A DNA stretch of 64,000 nt from the NCBI RefSeq assembly GCF_040183065.1, contig NC_091125.1, positions 118,282,121-118,346,120 of the forward strand, read 5' to 3'. The position numbers and the translations under genes are program-made. The stretch's first letter is position 1. Each line of letters opens with the position of its first letter. The notes beneath the pieces are model-generated. The model was not told the DNA's origin. It ran no database searches and saw nothing but the letters and a program-made list of their open reading frames with translations. This document shows, one piece after another, positions 1 to 12,900 of this stretch. This DNA is from Periplaneta americana (lineage: Eukaryota > Arthropoda > Insecta > Blattodea > Blattidae).

Positions 1-546
1 TAAAAGTCTTCCGTTTCCAGGTCAGTAATGTTCTCTTCGATGGTGATGCCTTCCAAAAATGCTGCTGAAGGTTGGTCATGATTTGTGCAATTGTTTATCC
101 AGTATGCAGTCATTCATGAATCCACACTGCAGTCATTAAACATTCTTCAGTCACGAAAATGCTTAAATCCGCTATATTTTCATTCATTATCAATTGTTTC
201 ATTATTGTTGCCTCACACGTTTTTAATCACTCTCGATTCCATTGTTAGATTGATCTATTATTATAAATATCTGCATAGACGACATTTTATAACCACAGAA
301 GACATTTATATCAAGGAGTATATGGACTTCTCACCCACTCTATACTCAAGGACCTGTTAACTATCCATCAACCTACTGCCTTGATATGTATACTGTTCAT
401 AACAATGTTCTGATGGGAGAAAACGAAGATATCAATATTTGTGTAACATAGCAACTATGTATTGATATTGCTGTGAGGATGCCAAGCACAATAATGAAAA
501 ACTGCAAATACTACATTTCTACAGAAATTATTTTGATGGTATTTTA

Positions 547-588
<42 letters not shown>

Positions 589-1198
589 GCACTTATAATC
601 TTCAATAACTCTACTATCACTTAGACAACGTGACAACAGTTCTTTATTTAAGCAAATGTTCTAATAATAATGAACTTAAAGAAGAAAGAAATAAAATTAA
701 TTCATCATCTGATCTATCAGAATGTTTTGTTACTTCCGCATATTTTAATATAGTCTCTCTCTCTATTTATTTTTTCCTTTTCATGTTACGACTGTTAACC
801 TGACTAAAATGTCAAGTTATTTAAACTAGTCATAGTATCATTTTTTTTTATCGTTTATAGCAAAGAAAATTTTAGAAAATGCATAGTATTGAAGGAGAGT
901 TATTTTTCCCTGCTCATCTGTCACTTTTGGTTAGCTCTTATGTTGTTAAGAAAGGAATTTGGGACCAATTCGATGGTGTTCAGGTAAAGAGGGTTGTCAT
1001 TTTTTGTGCAAATGGAGTTTTGTTCTCCAGGTGAATATGCAAGTAAAATTCTACAAGTGGGCGTGCAAAAAACAAAGTAATACTAGCATTTGATGTGTTT
1101 TATTTGTGTAGGAAATTGTTAGCAGTAAGGATCTGAAGTTTAATTTTCATTTATCTCAAAACTAATTTTTATGACTTATTTCCCTTTACACAAACACC
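1..1198. other. No gene recognised; AT-rich intergenic DNA
   Basis: Only short open frames without recognisable domains occur here, and none has splice signals or composition that would support an exon. The only structured element is an ATT microsatellite near 547-587. Confidence 0.6.
547..587. repeat. (ATT)n microsatellite
   Basis: About 13 uninterrupted ATT units. The same motif recurs at about 30550 and 58010, and its complement at about 29383 and 53431. Confidence 0.95.
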
Positions 1199-1476
1199 TA
1201 CCTCTGATTGAGGATCTGGCTGATATGTACATCTATTATCAGGCAGTACATCTCACTTGATGGTATGTGTCAGAGTAAGAACAAATGTTTGTATTCATCT
1301 GAAGTCTGATTAGTGTAATATGTAGCTGATCAGCAATGTATGCAATGGAGGGGGAAAGGAACTTGTCACCCTACTCTATTATCTCCTGGCCTGATTGCCT
1401 CATAAGTGGTGCCATGTTGGTATCACTTATGAGGTTCAGACCTGTCTTCGGACAGTTGACTAAACAACAACCCAAA
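1199..1476 (-). repeat. Dispersed repeat family A, copy 1 (inverted)
   Basis: Read on the minus strand, this segment matches 59113-59290 and 61552-61825 over most of its length. Shared blocks include GTCAACTGTC near the start, GGCAACTAAGCCAGGAG-type sequence in the middle, and a terminal block around ATATCAGCCAGA. The 60-codon open frame over it is a by-product of the repeat. No tRNA-like head or terminal inverted repeat was seen, so the class is unknown. Confidence 0.8.
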
Positions 1477-4400
1477 CACTATCGCATTTCTAGAAGTACT
1501 ATGCCAATATTTTACTAACAACTAGAAAAATCTCAGTCAGGACTGTCATCAGTCCTAGATCTTCCTGTACAAAGTCAGCGCAGTAAAACCATACTAAATA
1601 TATGTAAACCAGTGTTATAACCACAACTGACAATTTTACCATAGGACAAGCCTGCCAGTTTCAGACAATACAAACAGGCTAGCAGACAGGCACTGTTTCA
1701 GAATGAAGCAACCAACTAAAGTGAAACTAGTAGAACATTACAACAAAAAGATCACCGTGCACCACAAGCCCCAATCACCAAGCACAACAATCTTATCATT
1801 GTCACTTGCTGCGACTAAATTACACGTCCCAATAAATCAAAGTTGCAGTAAAACAGGTTAATCCGACCTTACAGCATTGTACTTATTCATCTTAATAACT
1901 AAAGACACTCTCTCATTTCATGAGATGCCACTACTCTTAACAACTACCGTACACACGATGTACAGTGAAACCTGTCACACCATGATTCCTACACATCTTA
2001 GGAATTTTGAAAGAGCCATTGCTATTAATTTTTGTTGTGAATAAAAGTAGCCACACTCAGTGTAGTGTATTCAAAATATAAGTCTCTTAAATTTTCGTTG
2101 CAATATAGTTGTGATGACAGCAAACATAAAGTTTACATTGCCACCAGAGTCCATTGTCACCCAAAAAGGTAAAACGAATTCTCGTTGGAAGTTATGAAAG
2201 ATATTGAGAACACGTAATAATTTGCAAGACAAAATTTAAAAAGACATACGTATTTATGTAAGACTTGAGAATTATATCAGGTATTATTATATATGTCTCA
2301 AAAATGAATTAAAAACCATTACATTACAAATTTTCACAACTTAAACCACAATGTACATTATTGTGTGTACAGATTTCACTGTATTTTGAAAACAATGTTC
2401 TGACAATACCACTGGTTCAGAATAAAACTGTTTTTTTCGTAGGAAGTTCACTATGATTTCATCATTTCTGTCCACATTGCTCTTCCTACTTTATGCATAA
2501 CATGTGAAGAAAAAACATGATGAAGGCTTACGTATAAATAAAAAGGGATCTTCATTCACAAGATAAATAATGTCATGGTCATTACAAAATATTGGAAACA
2601 AATTCAGTTTTCTCAGTCCCCTAGGAACCTGGCACAGGTCCTTAGCAGTGAGACCAGCTTCATAGATTGTGAAGCACTTCTTCGATTCATTAGCTTATAA
2701 CACACACATGCTCTTCTCTACAGCCTCCTCATTTTAATTAAAATTATTTTCTATCACATGTTTTATTTTCTCCACTGCTCTATTTGGTTTTATCCCAAAA
2801 CTCTTTCTGAATACTTTCTTTTCAATCTAACACTAGAGGGACAGTCTCGATTCCTTCGCCATGGAATCAGCATGTCAGGCCTCTACTTAAAATATAGGAT
2901 ATCACATAGACAACAAACATCCATATTCTAAATGGAGTTTGAACACACGATAGTGGTTTCCACTGCACACACTATGGCCAGCATGTTTATATTTTAATTC
3001 ATGAACGCACTATCCTTTTCTTCAAGCAACAATTTATTATCAAAAGTATATAAAATATTCATGTGATCACTAAAAACCTTTAGTTTTGAACACTAATTTT
3101 AAAACGAAATTAAGTTTAGCAAAAATAACAATTACTGAAATTGAATGCTTTTAAATGAATTATTCTATGGCTGGATCACTTAGGAATTATTTAACTTCAT
3201 ATAGCCTATCCAAATATGCTCCTATTTAGGCAATAGACATAAGCTTTGTCATATAGAATAACACATTAACGAGTCTGTAGAGAATAAAATAACGAAACAA
3301 TTCTGCGAGAATATTTACATTTCAACAATATACGTTTTAGGTCAGTACTGTATTTTTGTTCACTGTTGTAATTCAGTGGCTCAGGTACTTCTAGACTGGA
3401 AGCTGTCGCATATCAAAAGATTGCTCAGCAATCAAACCTTTAAAAGGTGTTGCCATTACAAATAAATATAGTATTAGTTTTATTGTACTGAATAAAGTCG
3501 TTGTACGATTTACTTATGTCCCTATTCTCCAATTGAAGGGAGGAAGGGACTATTAGAAGAGATGCACTTTGTTTTCTTTGATGTAGATTCCTCTCAAAAT
3601 AACATGACGTTTCTTAGGATGGATCACTAGATAGGGAAAAAGGTTCCTCATTAGGAACACCACCACCACCATTGGTTATTCCTATTGGCAAGTTGAAAAG
3701 AGTGCAGTCATAAGCTTTGAAGGTCCTTTATTATTTAACTCACAGCAGTAATTTTCTCATTTCTCCCATTTAACTTATGAAGATCATATTATAATCTACT
3801 CTCTCCCTATTTCTGTGATCAAAAATGAAGTAAGAATTTTAAAAATAAATAAAGAAATAAATAATAAAAATATTAAAACAAGTAAAGAGATTTCTCTAAT
3901 TCAGCAACAATATTTCATACTTACAATTTGCATATGTTAAGAATAAACCTGAAAGGCTTAAAAGTGCATGTTACAAACAACACACAACTTTGAGAGAAAA
4001 GCAAGATTACACATAATTACTAAATTTTATAAAATGCCAGTATTACTCTCAATAAAATACAGTTTCAAAACTTGGATGTTAACAAGACAACCACGAAGAA
4101 CTGAGACAACTAAAATGAGATTTTTAAGATAAAATTCTGGTTACACTACTAAATTAAGATATCACAAACAGTCATGATATTCGAGCTTCATCTATAAAGT
4201 TTAATTTATATAAAAGAAATTACAGCAGAAATTAAAGTTATCATATTTTGAGGATAAAGCATCAAAGACTTTCATGTAAGTAGTTCAATTACAGACCCAC
4301 AGGAAGGAGAAAAATGGAATGTCCAAACACTGGAATGACAGTAAGCATTTCTTAATCTCTCCATAACCAGAACACATCTTCGATATAGTTCGTGCATGTA

Positions 4401-7400
4401 TGATGATAAGCTCCCAGTTGTATTACATAATAATACTCTTATCTGTAGTTTTAGACTAGTCAATTAAAATATCAAGTTATAATGGTCTCAGTGCAATAAG
4501 TTTGCACTTGGAAGTGCACAGCTGATCATTATTCGTAATATCGTGTTATGCAAGGGAATTACTTCTATAAAAATCTTTTCTCAATTACTGGTCAGGTTCC
4601 AGGGCAAGCATAGAAAGCTTGGGCTAAGTCCGTAACATTTTAAGACCACTGTCTGCTAAACTAATATCACTAATAAACAACATTTTGGCAGAAGGATTAA
4701 AAATTACGACAATAGGATATGGAGAGATAGCATTTGTTAAAATTATAGCAGAGTTTCGCTTTGGATTAACAAAGAACTAAGATAACAACCTCACACTTTG
4801 TGAATCAGTCTGTGGAGCGCCATACCATAACAACTGTGCCTGCACTGGCACCAAGAAGTCCAACGCTATATACAATAAAACTCATGAAGAAAACAGTTTC
4901 AGTCTGTTCCAATACACATATATACATACTGTCTCTTTGCTTCATACTATATAAATTACAAACAACATTTTAACAAACAGTTCTTAAGACATGGTCAAAT
5001 TAAACATGTTTTACTGCACAGTTACACACACAAAAAAATAATAATAATAATCATCATCTTAAACTAGCTACTTAATTCATAAGTGACTTTTCTGCTTACA
5101 AAAATACTGATTTCATTTTCTTATTATTTTTAGTCACTCACGAAATCACAGTCTCGACGGCCCTTCCATATCCTACACAATTTTTTTTAACATGTTTTCA
5201 CCTTAATTTAATACTTCAAAAAATAAAAATCCTTGACAACAATTTTCTCTCATCAACATTCAACACAACAGTCGCACTGCAGTCAACAGTGTTCGAACTC
5301 TAGGCTATCAGATCAAACATCTTGCTTCCTACTGTTTGGGACATCGTTATTATATCTACTAGCTAAACCTTACAAATAGCATCAATATCAAACCAACGCC
5401 TTCATCATCAAACAAAAATAATAACAGACTCTATGTCAAAGAAATACTTAAAGCATTCTCCAACTGTGATATATGCATAATAAAAAATGGATACAATGAA
5501 TAACGAGGTATTTTTTCTCACCATTGAATAATGCAGGTCATTGGGAACAGCTAAAAATAAATAATATGGCAAAGTCGTCCTAAAGAGAATATTTACAGTC
5601 TCAGCTAATTTTGTGATTAATTAAGACGATATTCCTCCATAGTAAACGTGTTCAGTTAAAAAACATATGAAGAATAAGTGATTTACGTATCTTAAAATAT
5701 AAGAGAAAGTGATTTACGTATATTCAATCAATTAAAAAACTAGGTACCAGTACCTAAGATTATGGAAAAATCACGGATTCTAGAAAAGAATACTTCAGTT
5801 TTAATTAAATATAATAATAAAATCAGTTCAATGTGATATAGGCCTATGAAATTGTAATTAATATACTGTTAAACTGAACCTTTTAAAATCCATAGGCTGT
5901 ACGAATCAAAAAGGAATGGTCAATTTTTATCACTAAAACATTTTGACGAGCAAGTTTTCTTTCACATTACAAGAACAAAGGCCTTTAAATTCAACAAATA
6001 CGAAACAACAAAAAATATAAATGCGCAGAACAAGATGTCAGAAATAATTCAACAATATGAAAAGGATTTTAGGTTTTGTAACTCAAGTATTTATAGATTT
6101 GATCACCCAAGACAAGGTCCGAGTAGTAATTGTGAAATGTCTGAGAAACTAATCTCAAAAGACATGTGCAAAACCTAAAATCTTCTTCCCAATTCATCAT
6201 CATGAAAGGGGGACGAGAGGGAGCATACTGCACTTAGGGCATGTACTTTTAATATGCGTATAGGTAGTTCTACTAAAATGAAACTATAACGGTTCTTTTG
6301 ATTTAGTTGACAGTATAAACGTAGCAATAGTGAAATGAGAATAACAAACAACAATCTTAAAGCAAACAGCTCCAGAGTCACTATGCCAACCATAAATTTC
6401 ACTTGAAACTTCCAGATTATACAGCTGAAAAGTTGATGCATTCCCCATTTGATTTTTTTTTATAATATCCAATTGGATTGTTTGTTACTGAACACAGTAT
6501 TACAATTCAGCCTATGTGAAGGAAATGTCTGGTCTGGCTCACTATCTGCTGAGACTAGCAGTATCATTCCCATAAGGAGTGCTATTATAATTATACATAT
6601 CTATCTAGATCAACTAGCAAGCATATTATGTAATTAAAGTCAAACACCAGTAAGCAATAAAATTGATTTGTATGATGTTTTCTTGTGAACAGAGACCCTC
6701 ACATGTTATAACACTGAGAAAACAAGGAAGGAGGGAGGGAAGGAAAGAAACTATCTTCGAATACTGTGTCATTCACCCTATTATAGGCTACCTATGCAGT
6801 GTTTTTAAACTCAGCATTAGATCATGCGCATCACTCACTGAATAAGTCCGTCAGCTTTATTTTGATTTCTTGCTCTGTATGAACGAATAATCAATCAGTT
6901 CAAGGCCGATGGGAAGCTTCACCTAACCTAAAATTTGTACACGCATTCAGCTCAATATACTCTTAACTGAAAAGTTGGAAAACCCGATACGTCATATTGC
7001 TGCCACAAGTTTATTATCAACTTGATTCTTTTCAACTTCGTATATGGAAGTTAAATAGATTATCAGTCAGTCATCCAATATACTGTTCTGCATTTTAACA
7101 ATGATCTGTTCAACAGTTACATTGCCCAGACTGCGCATTAATTACGATGAATTTAAAAACACGCTTCAATTAGTGTCAAACTAAACTAACTTCCTCATAT
7201 TTCATAAGATTCCGCAAAAAATACAATTAGAATTTTGAAAGAAAGATTAAACCATAAAAGAAAGAAATGTTTACACATGTATAACAAACATTTATTACAA
7301 AATTAGTAATCTTTTTTGAGCTATTATCTCAGAATGGCCCTTTGACCCTGTAATGGGAGAGAACTGTCCTGGGGGGGATCCTTTGCTGAATCTGCCAAAG

Positions 7401-9458
7401 TGCAGAAATGTACTCTTGATTAGGGATTAACAATGTGTCTGTGGCAAAGGACAAATATTTCTTGCACTACATAATTCTGTTCGAAGTTATAATCTATACA
7501 GAAACTTGTGTGTGTAATAGCTATACAGCTGATATTATAGTCCATTATTTTTCTGGAACAAATTACACAGATATTGAATAATGTGTACAGCTGAAATCTT
7601 CAACAATAAATTAAAACTCAACACTGGTTCACTATTAAAGCTTAAACAATCATTGCTGATTAAGTTGTAGCGTGACTGGAGCCTTTGATCTGAGAGCAAC
7701 ATTATGTTTATGGATAAAATGAAATCATTATATGCTATTCTGGATCTATAGTCTCATACAGTCAAATGTGTGTTACATATGTGTAAACAATATAAAAGCT
7801 GGTCACGTACTTATGAAACCAATTATAACAGATACAGTTTTGTGACTTTGATAACCAAGTTTTTAAAACCATAGGAATGATACAAAATAATAATAAAAAA
7901 ACTGAGTCTGGAATGTTATCAGAGATAGTCACTGGTATTAACCTCTGCCTATGGAATACATTACTTTTATACCTTAGTGATTACATAACAAATCAGATGG
8001 TCTGTGTATCTGAGAGTAAGCGTTTACAGGAATCTTTTAGTTATTAGTGCTGCATTGTGTGCATAAGCATAAAAATATGTGTGCATCATGTGTTGCGATC
8101 CTACACAACAGAACTAAATGTATCGTGTCCCTATAAGAACATAAGCAAACACAACCTTAAACCATGAAATAGAACACATAGTTATGTTAAAAACTTTTCT
8201 TCACACTCTTCTAAAGTACTAAACATTATTGTTTAATTTAACTCTGAGAAAGCTTTTAATGTATCACCTCTCTTAGGTATAGTATTTATCACCAGTGTCA
8301 TTTAGGTCTTCTGGATACAGAGTCCAGATTCTTGTTTGGGAAAACTAATTTCCCATTTGCCAACAAGCACAATGACTGGAATATCAAGCCCAACGAGTTG
8401 ATGTCGTTAACATGTTTTTCAACATGGCCTAACACGTTTATAAAACTCTTCCCCAAAAATGTAATACTGGTTGGGATGAGATGTAAATTTAACTGGAACC
8501 ATCAACAATTCAAGTCCTTTGTGGACTTTGGTACAATGTTCTCAATCTAATATCATACCAAGAAATAAGCTCTATGGGAGGGGAGAACATATGCTTAAAA
8601 CAACAAAGAAACTAACAGCGTGGGGATATAATGTATCAAAACCAACTATCCACCCATGCATCCCGGTTAAATTTACATGTACACATTTAATTACGAAGAA
8701 GTTAAGCCTTTTACATTACAATCATTAAGTTAACAAAATATAGATACGTAAATACTTTTGATAAGTTCATTTTTTAAAAATCAGATTTGTACTTTCTTAC
8801 TGTTTTTCCTTACTAGAAAAAAGTTTCTTTTTACAGTATCTACGATAAAAATAAAGTGTTAGGACTTTCTGAGGAAGAGTAGGATATACTGTATACTGTT
8901 CTGGTATTTTAGGCAAGGTTTTTATAGTACTCTTTGGATTACAGTGGTACTATGGTTCTGCCTTGGCACATCTTAAAAGTCCCTTCCCAGGGCCCCAAGG
9001 GTCATGCTTGTGTGCAATACAGCAATTTTAAAAGTGGTGAGACGAGACCGACCCAAAAGCATTGAGTGACTAGTTAATAACAATCTAAAATAAACACGCA
9101 GGTGATGGGGGAGGGGAGGAAACAGAAAAAGGGAGCAAGGAGGACAATGAACTGGTCACCAAGCAATTTTAAGCTGACTAGCTTAACAATAATGTCATAG
9201 TTTAAAACTATGTAAATGTTTTCAGGGATAATTTCAAAACAAAAATCTGAATTTATCACTTTGTGCATTTCCACTTCACATCATTATATAGATTTAAGTG
9301 GTCACTGTCACTCAATCCTCCGGTCCGCATGCTCGTGACAGTATGCAGTACTGTCTCTGTTCACATGGTGCGAACACACAAGGATGATTCCAAGCCCTGC
9401 TCATCCCCTCTGCTAAGATGGGACTGCATGATAAGCTGTGGCGACCAAAGTGTGTGGT
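1477..9458. other. No coding gene recognised; 3' flank of menin
   Basis: About 8 kb of AT-rich sequence downstream of the menin stop codon (menin runs right to left). All open frames are short and none resembles a known protein. An unknown length of its right end is presumably menin 3' UTR, but several AATAAA-type signals exist on the minus strand and none can be chosen from sequence alone. I see no tRNA or rRNA and no obvious transposon ends. Confidence 0.5.
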
Positions 9459-9985
9459 CTAGTCCCTCCGTGCCCTCTTGGCTCTGAGACCCATAGCTGC
9501 CATGTCGGGTTCTGGACCACCTCTCCCTTTCTTGCTAACCTGCACCTGTGACTGTGCGGTGAGCTGCAGAGAGATGGCATGTGTGTTGAGTTTCTCAGCA
9601 AGCAGCAAGTCCTTCAACCCCTTCATCTTGTGGCTGCGAAGGACGAGGCGTGGTCGACCTGTACTCTTCAGTTCTGACTCGATCTGTTCCTTGCTGTCAT
9701 CCTGTTTCGATGGACCGGGGGCATGCGCCCCATTTGATGTCAGTGACGGAATAGTTGTTGGGGTCTCTGCGATCACACTGCCTCCCCCCACAAAGGGTTC
9801 GCCACCCCCTTGTAGGAGATATTCTGGATTCAATATCTTCTCACCACATGCAGCTGTAAGAGCAGCAATGCTTGGGTGGGGAGCCAAGGCCTCCTCGTCA
9901 CCTTGCAGTTTCTGTTTTCCCACGTCATCTCCAATTACTCTGGACTCCAGGGTTCGTATGATGTCCCTGGTATTGTTGCTTCCCC
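9459..9985 (-). CDS. MEN1: Menin coding exon 6 (terminal)
   Basis: Acceptor CACTTGCAG|GGGGAAG, stop TAG at 9461-9459. Encodes a Ser/Pro/Gly-rich linker, then the conserved [10 protein letters not shown] and [14 protein letters not shown] block, and ends in AKRARRD. GC content is clearly higher than in the flanks. A 212-codon frame on the plus strand is an antisense shadow of this exon. Confidence 0.92.
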
Positions 9986-12900
9986 CTGCAAGTGACAACA
10001 ACCTGATCACTAACCCTTTTACATTTCATCCTACACTAAATCGTACATTGCCTTCATTACCCAGCCTAAACAGTAATCCATTGCCCTCTGCCAGATTTGA
10101 ACTCACGATACTTTGATACTCAAGGAAACACTGTAACCATTATTTAATCACTAGACCACAAAAAATGACACACATACTCATGATCAGGCTTCGAGACTTT
10201 GGACCCGATACAATAAGTTTACTGTGCATGCAATATAGGTTGTTGACTCGCTGCAGGTAGATAGAGATGTGTTGAGGTAACAATGTTGCTATTTAGAGTA
10301 GAGTACAGTAGTATGGGAAAACACACATATGTACATTCTGAAAGTAAATATACATTACACAATGATAATGTCAAAAGAATGTGAAAAGCATTTATTCTCC
10401 TGTCTTTTAGAAGCATTTGTGTTTAATTATACACAGTGTTAATGGTGGAAATAAGCATGAAGCAATTTTAATTTTTTCATTTATCCTATTGGTCGTCTTT
10501 TAGGAAGTGCAGTTACAGTACCGAATTGCAATGTACCTACTACAACATACATTCTCAGTGTCTCAAACGTAAATCTTTTTCAGTTATCTGCCAAAGTTTG
10601 TACTGTAGAAAGCTGCGCTCTACGTCGCAATGACGTGATAGGAGCGAAACGAAAAAACCTAACATCACTGCAGTCTCTAAGAGACTGTCCTTTATTCTCA
10701 GGTGACTCTATGTCCACTAATTTGCTGTTTATGTTACGCAATGTTCCATATCCGTTATTTTTACATAAAATTGATTTCCACTTCTGTTTTACACGTTCAG
10801 TATCTGGTGTACTTGATGTCTCATTAATTCTCTGCATAATTTTCTAAATTAATTTGAGGGCTTCCGGCATCTCTCGCTCTGACTTTTCTAACCGTGTAAT
10901 AGTTTCAGATACAGTTTGAAAATAGGTTTGTATGAAAACCAAATTATTCGTCAGAACCTTCAAATCCAGAGCGTTTTCCTTTCCGTATTTGTTGGCATTC
11001 ATTCTACAGTACCCCCAACCACTGTACGCTTTACCACTATACTTAGTACGCCGTTAAGCGGATTTCCCACTGAACTGCTCTATTGGGTCCGAAGTCTCGA
11101 TGCCTGCTCATGATTCAAAATGCATAATTAAAATGTCTCACCTCTCACCATATCTGAAAGTGCGGCTAAGAAAGACAAGGTGGTATACTTACCTTCTCTC
11201 GTCTTACAGTAATTGTTGTTGTTGAGATATTCATTATTCAGGTACTTGGGGTCTGCACCAGTGCCCTTGTTGCATGCTGTGTCCTCATCTGCAGCTGGGG
11301 TTTCCTCCTTCAGCAGTGTAAGGAGTAGCTCCTTGCTCTCCAGATTGTTCTTCCCATCAGTCTGCATGTCAGCATTGGCTCCCTCACCACCGTCACTGGA
11401 CTCACTGCCTCGACACTCTATCATTACTTGGGCGCGTACATCAGCATCAAATTTGGATATTGTGTTCACGAGAGGCTTTGCCCAGCCAATGTGCAGCACT
11501 GGGGTCAAACTGCCCTCCTCCCACTGGCAGATTCCATCGTAAAAGCGCAGCAAATGGGCAAAACACTCAGGATCCTTAAGAATGGAGCGGGCACTGTGGC
11601 CTGAGCTCACCACCTTCATGATGTGAGGAATCAGCTCATTTGCTATTTCCAAAAACTCCTTGTAGATCTCCTCGTCATCTCGAGAGTAGTTGTACCTGTC
11701 AACAGATATGAAAAGCCACTCAGAAGGACAGTAATGCACAGGGAGATTATCTGTTCGTGTGTCGGTTTTCACGCTAGTTGCTGACTGCAACTGCACTGTC
11801 ACTTGTCTCCAAACAGTATTGGGTGAGGATGGTTATAAGAGCGAATTATCTGTGCATATCAAAGGTTTATATTTAAGAAATTTTACCTTATGTATAACAG
11901 ATGTTGAAAATGATCTCCTTGGCATGTACACACTCATTTCTTAACAGATGTATCATACAGAAACACTTGTTGTAAAGAATGTTTCATACGAGGCATTTCG
12001 ATGTCATCACAAAGACTAGGGCTTATACACTGGATAGAACTATTTACCAGTATTACCTCACACAGACAGAAACCCTAAAATAATGTAAATGCAAACTTAT
12101 TCACTCAGTGTAGAACCGACTGAATACTGCTGAACAGGAAAGGTACTTGAATGACAATAGCTTGACTTTCCCAGCTGGCAACATATTCATATCCCATAAT
12201 AGATTGCAGGGAAAGCTGACTCACAAATTAATAATCTCAATGTAGTACAGGTAAATCTCCTTTTAAATATTTGAGTATACCAATCATACAGTTCTGTCTA
12301 ATCTTTATGCTGTTACAGGAACTAATCAAAATTATATCTTACTTAACTATCTTAAACCACACTTTTCGTTCTTCTCTTCTTATTCTCCCAGAAGAAAAAC
12401 ATTTGGTTCTTACGTTATAGATTTACACCACACAAAACAAAATGAGCTAACATGAAACTTACAATTTCTCGCCTACAAGTTCCCTACTATGTGGACCGAG
12501 TTCTCTTAGGGTAGCACCTTGTGAGATTGCACTGGCTTGCTACTCACAGCAAGCAACATACAAATAGGCCTACAAATATTCCAGAGCTAGTACAGTATGC
12601 TAATTAAGTTGTAGTGTGTTGAAATAATCACTCGCCTACTTAAAATATTAAGCTGCTTACAATACTTGACCCTCAAATGTGGTACTCACAGTCTGATGAC
12701 ATCAGCAGCATTAGCCCAGCTCTCGAAGGCCTCTTTGTACATCTTATGCCGATAGAAGTAGCCTCCCTGGTAAGTATATGGGTACACATGTTGGTTCTTA
12801 TAATATGTCCTGGCTGAGATAGCCGCTTCTTGGAACAGTGTGGAGCATGGAGGTCTCCCAGGTGTGGGGCTTACTTCTTCCAGATCACTCAAGTTTCCTG

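Noticed and set aside
1336..1518. 60-codon open frame
   Set aside because: Lies on dispersed repeat family A. The other copies do not keep the frame.
7300..7420. Possible gene piece around the GC-richer stretch CCTTTGACCCTGTAATGG
   Set aside because: No open frame of useful length and no repeat partner found.
9478..10116. 212-codon plus-strand open frame
   Set aside because: Antisense shadow of menin exon 6, which has the conserved protein and splice site. The plus-strand translation has no domain.
11213..11542. 109-codon plus-strand open frame
   Set aside because: Antisense to menin exon 5.
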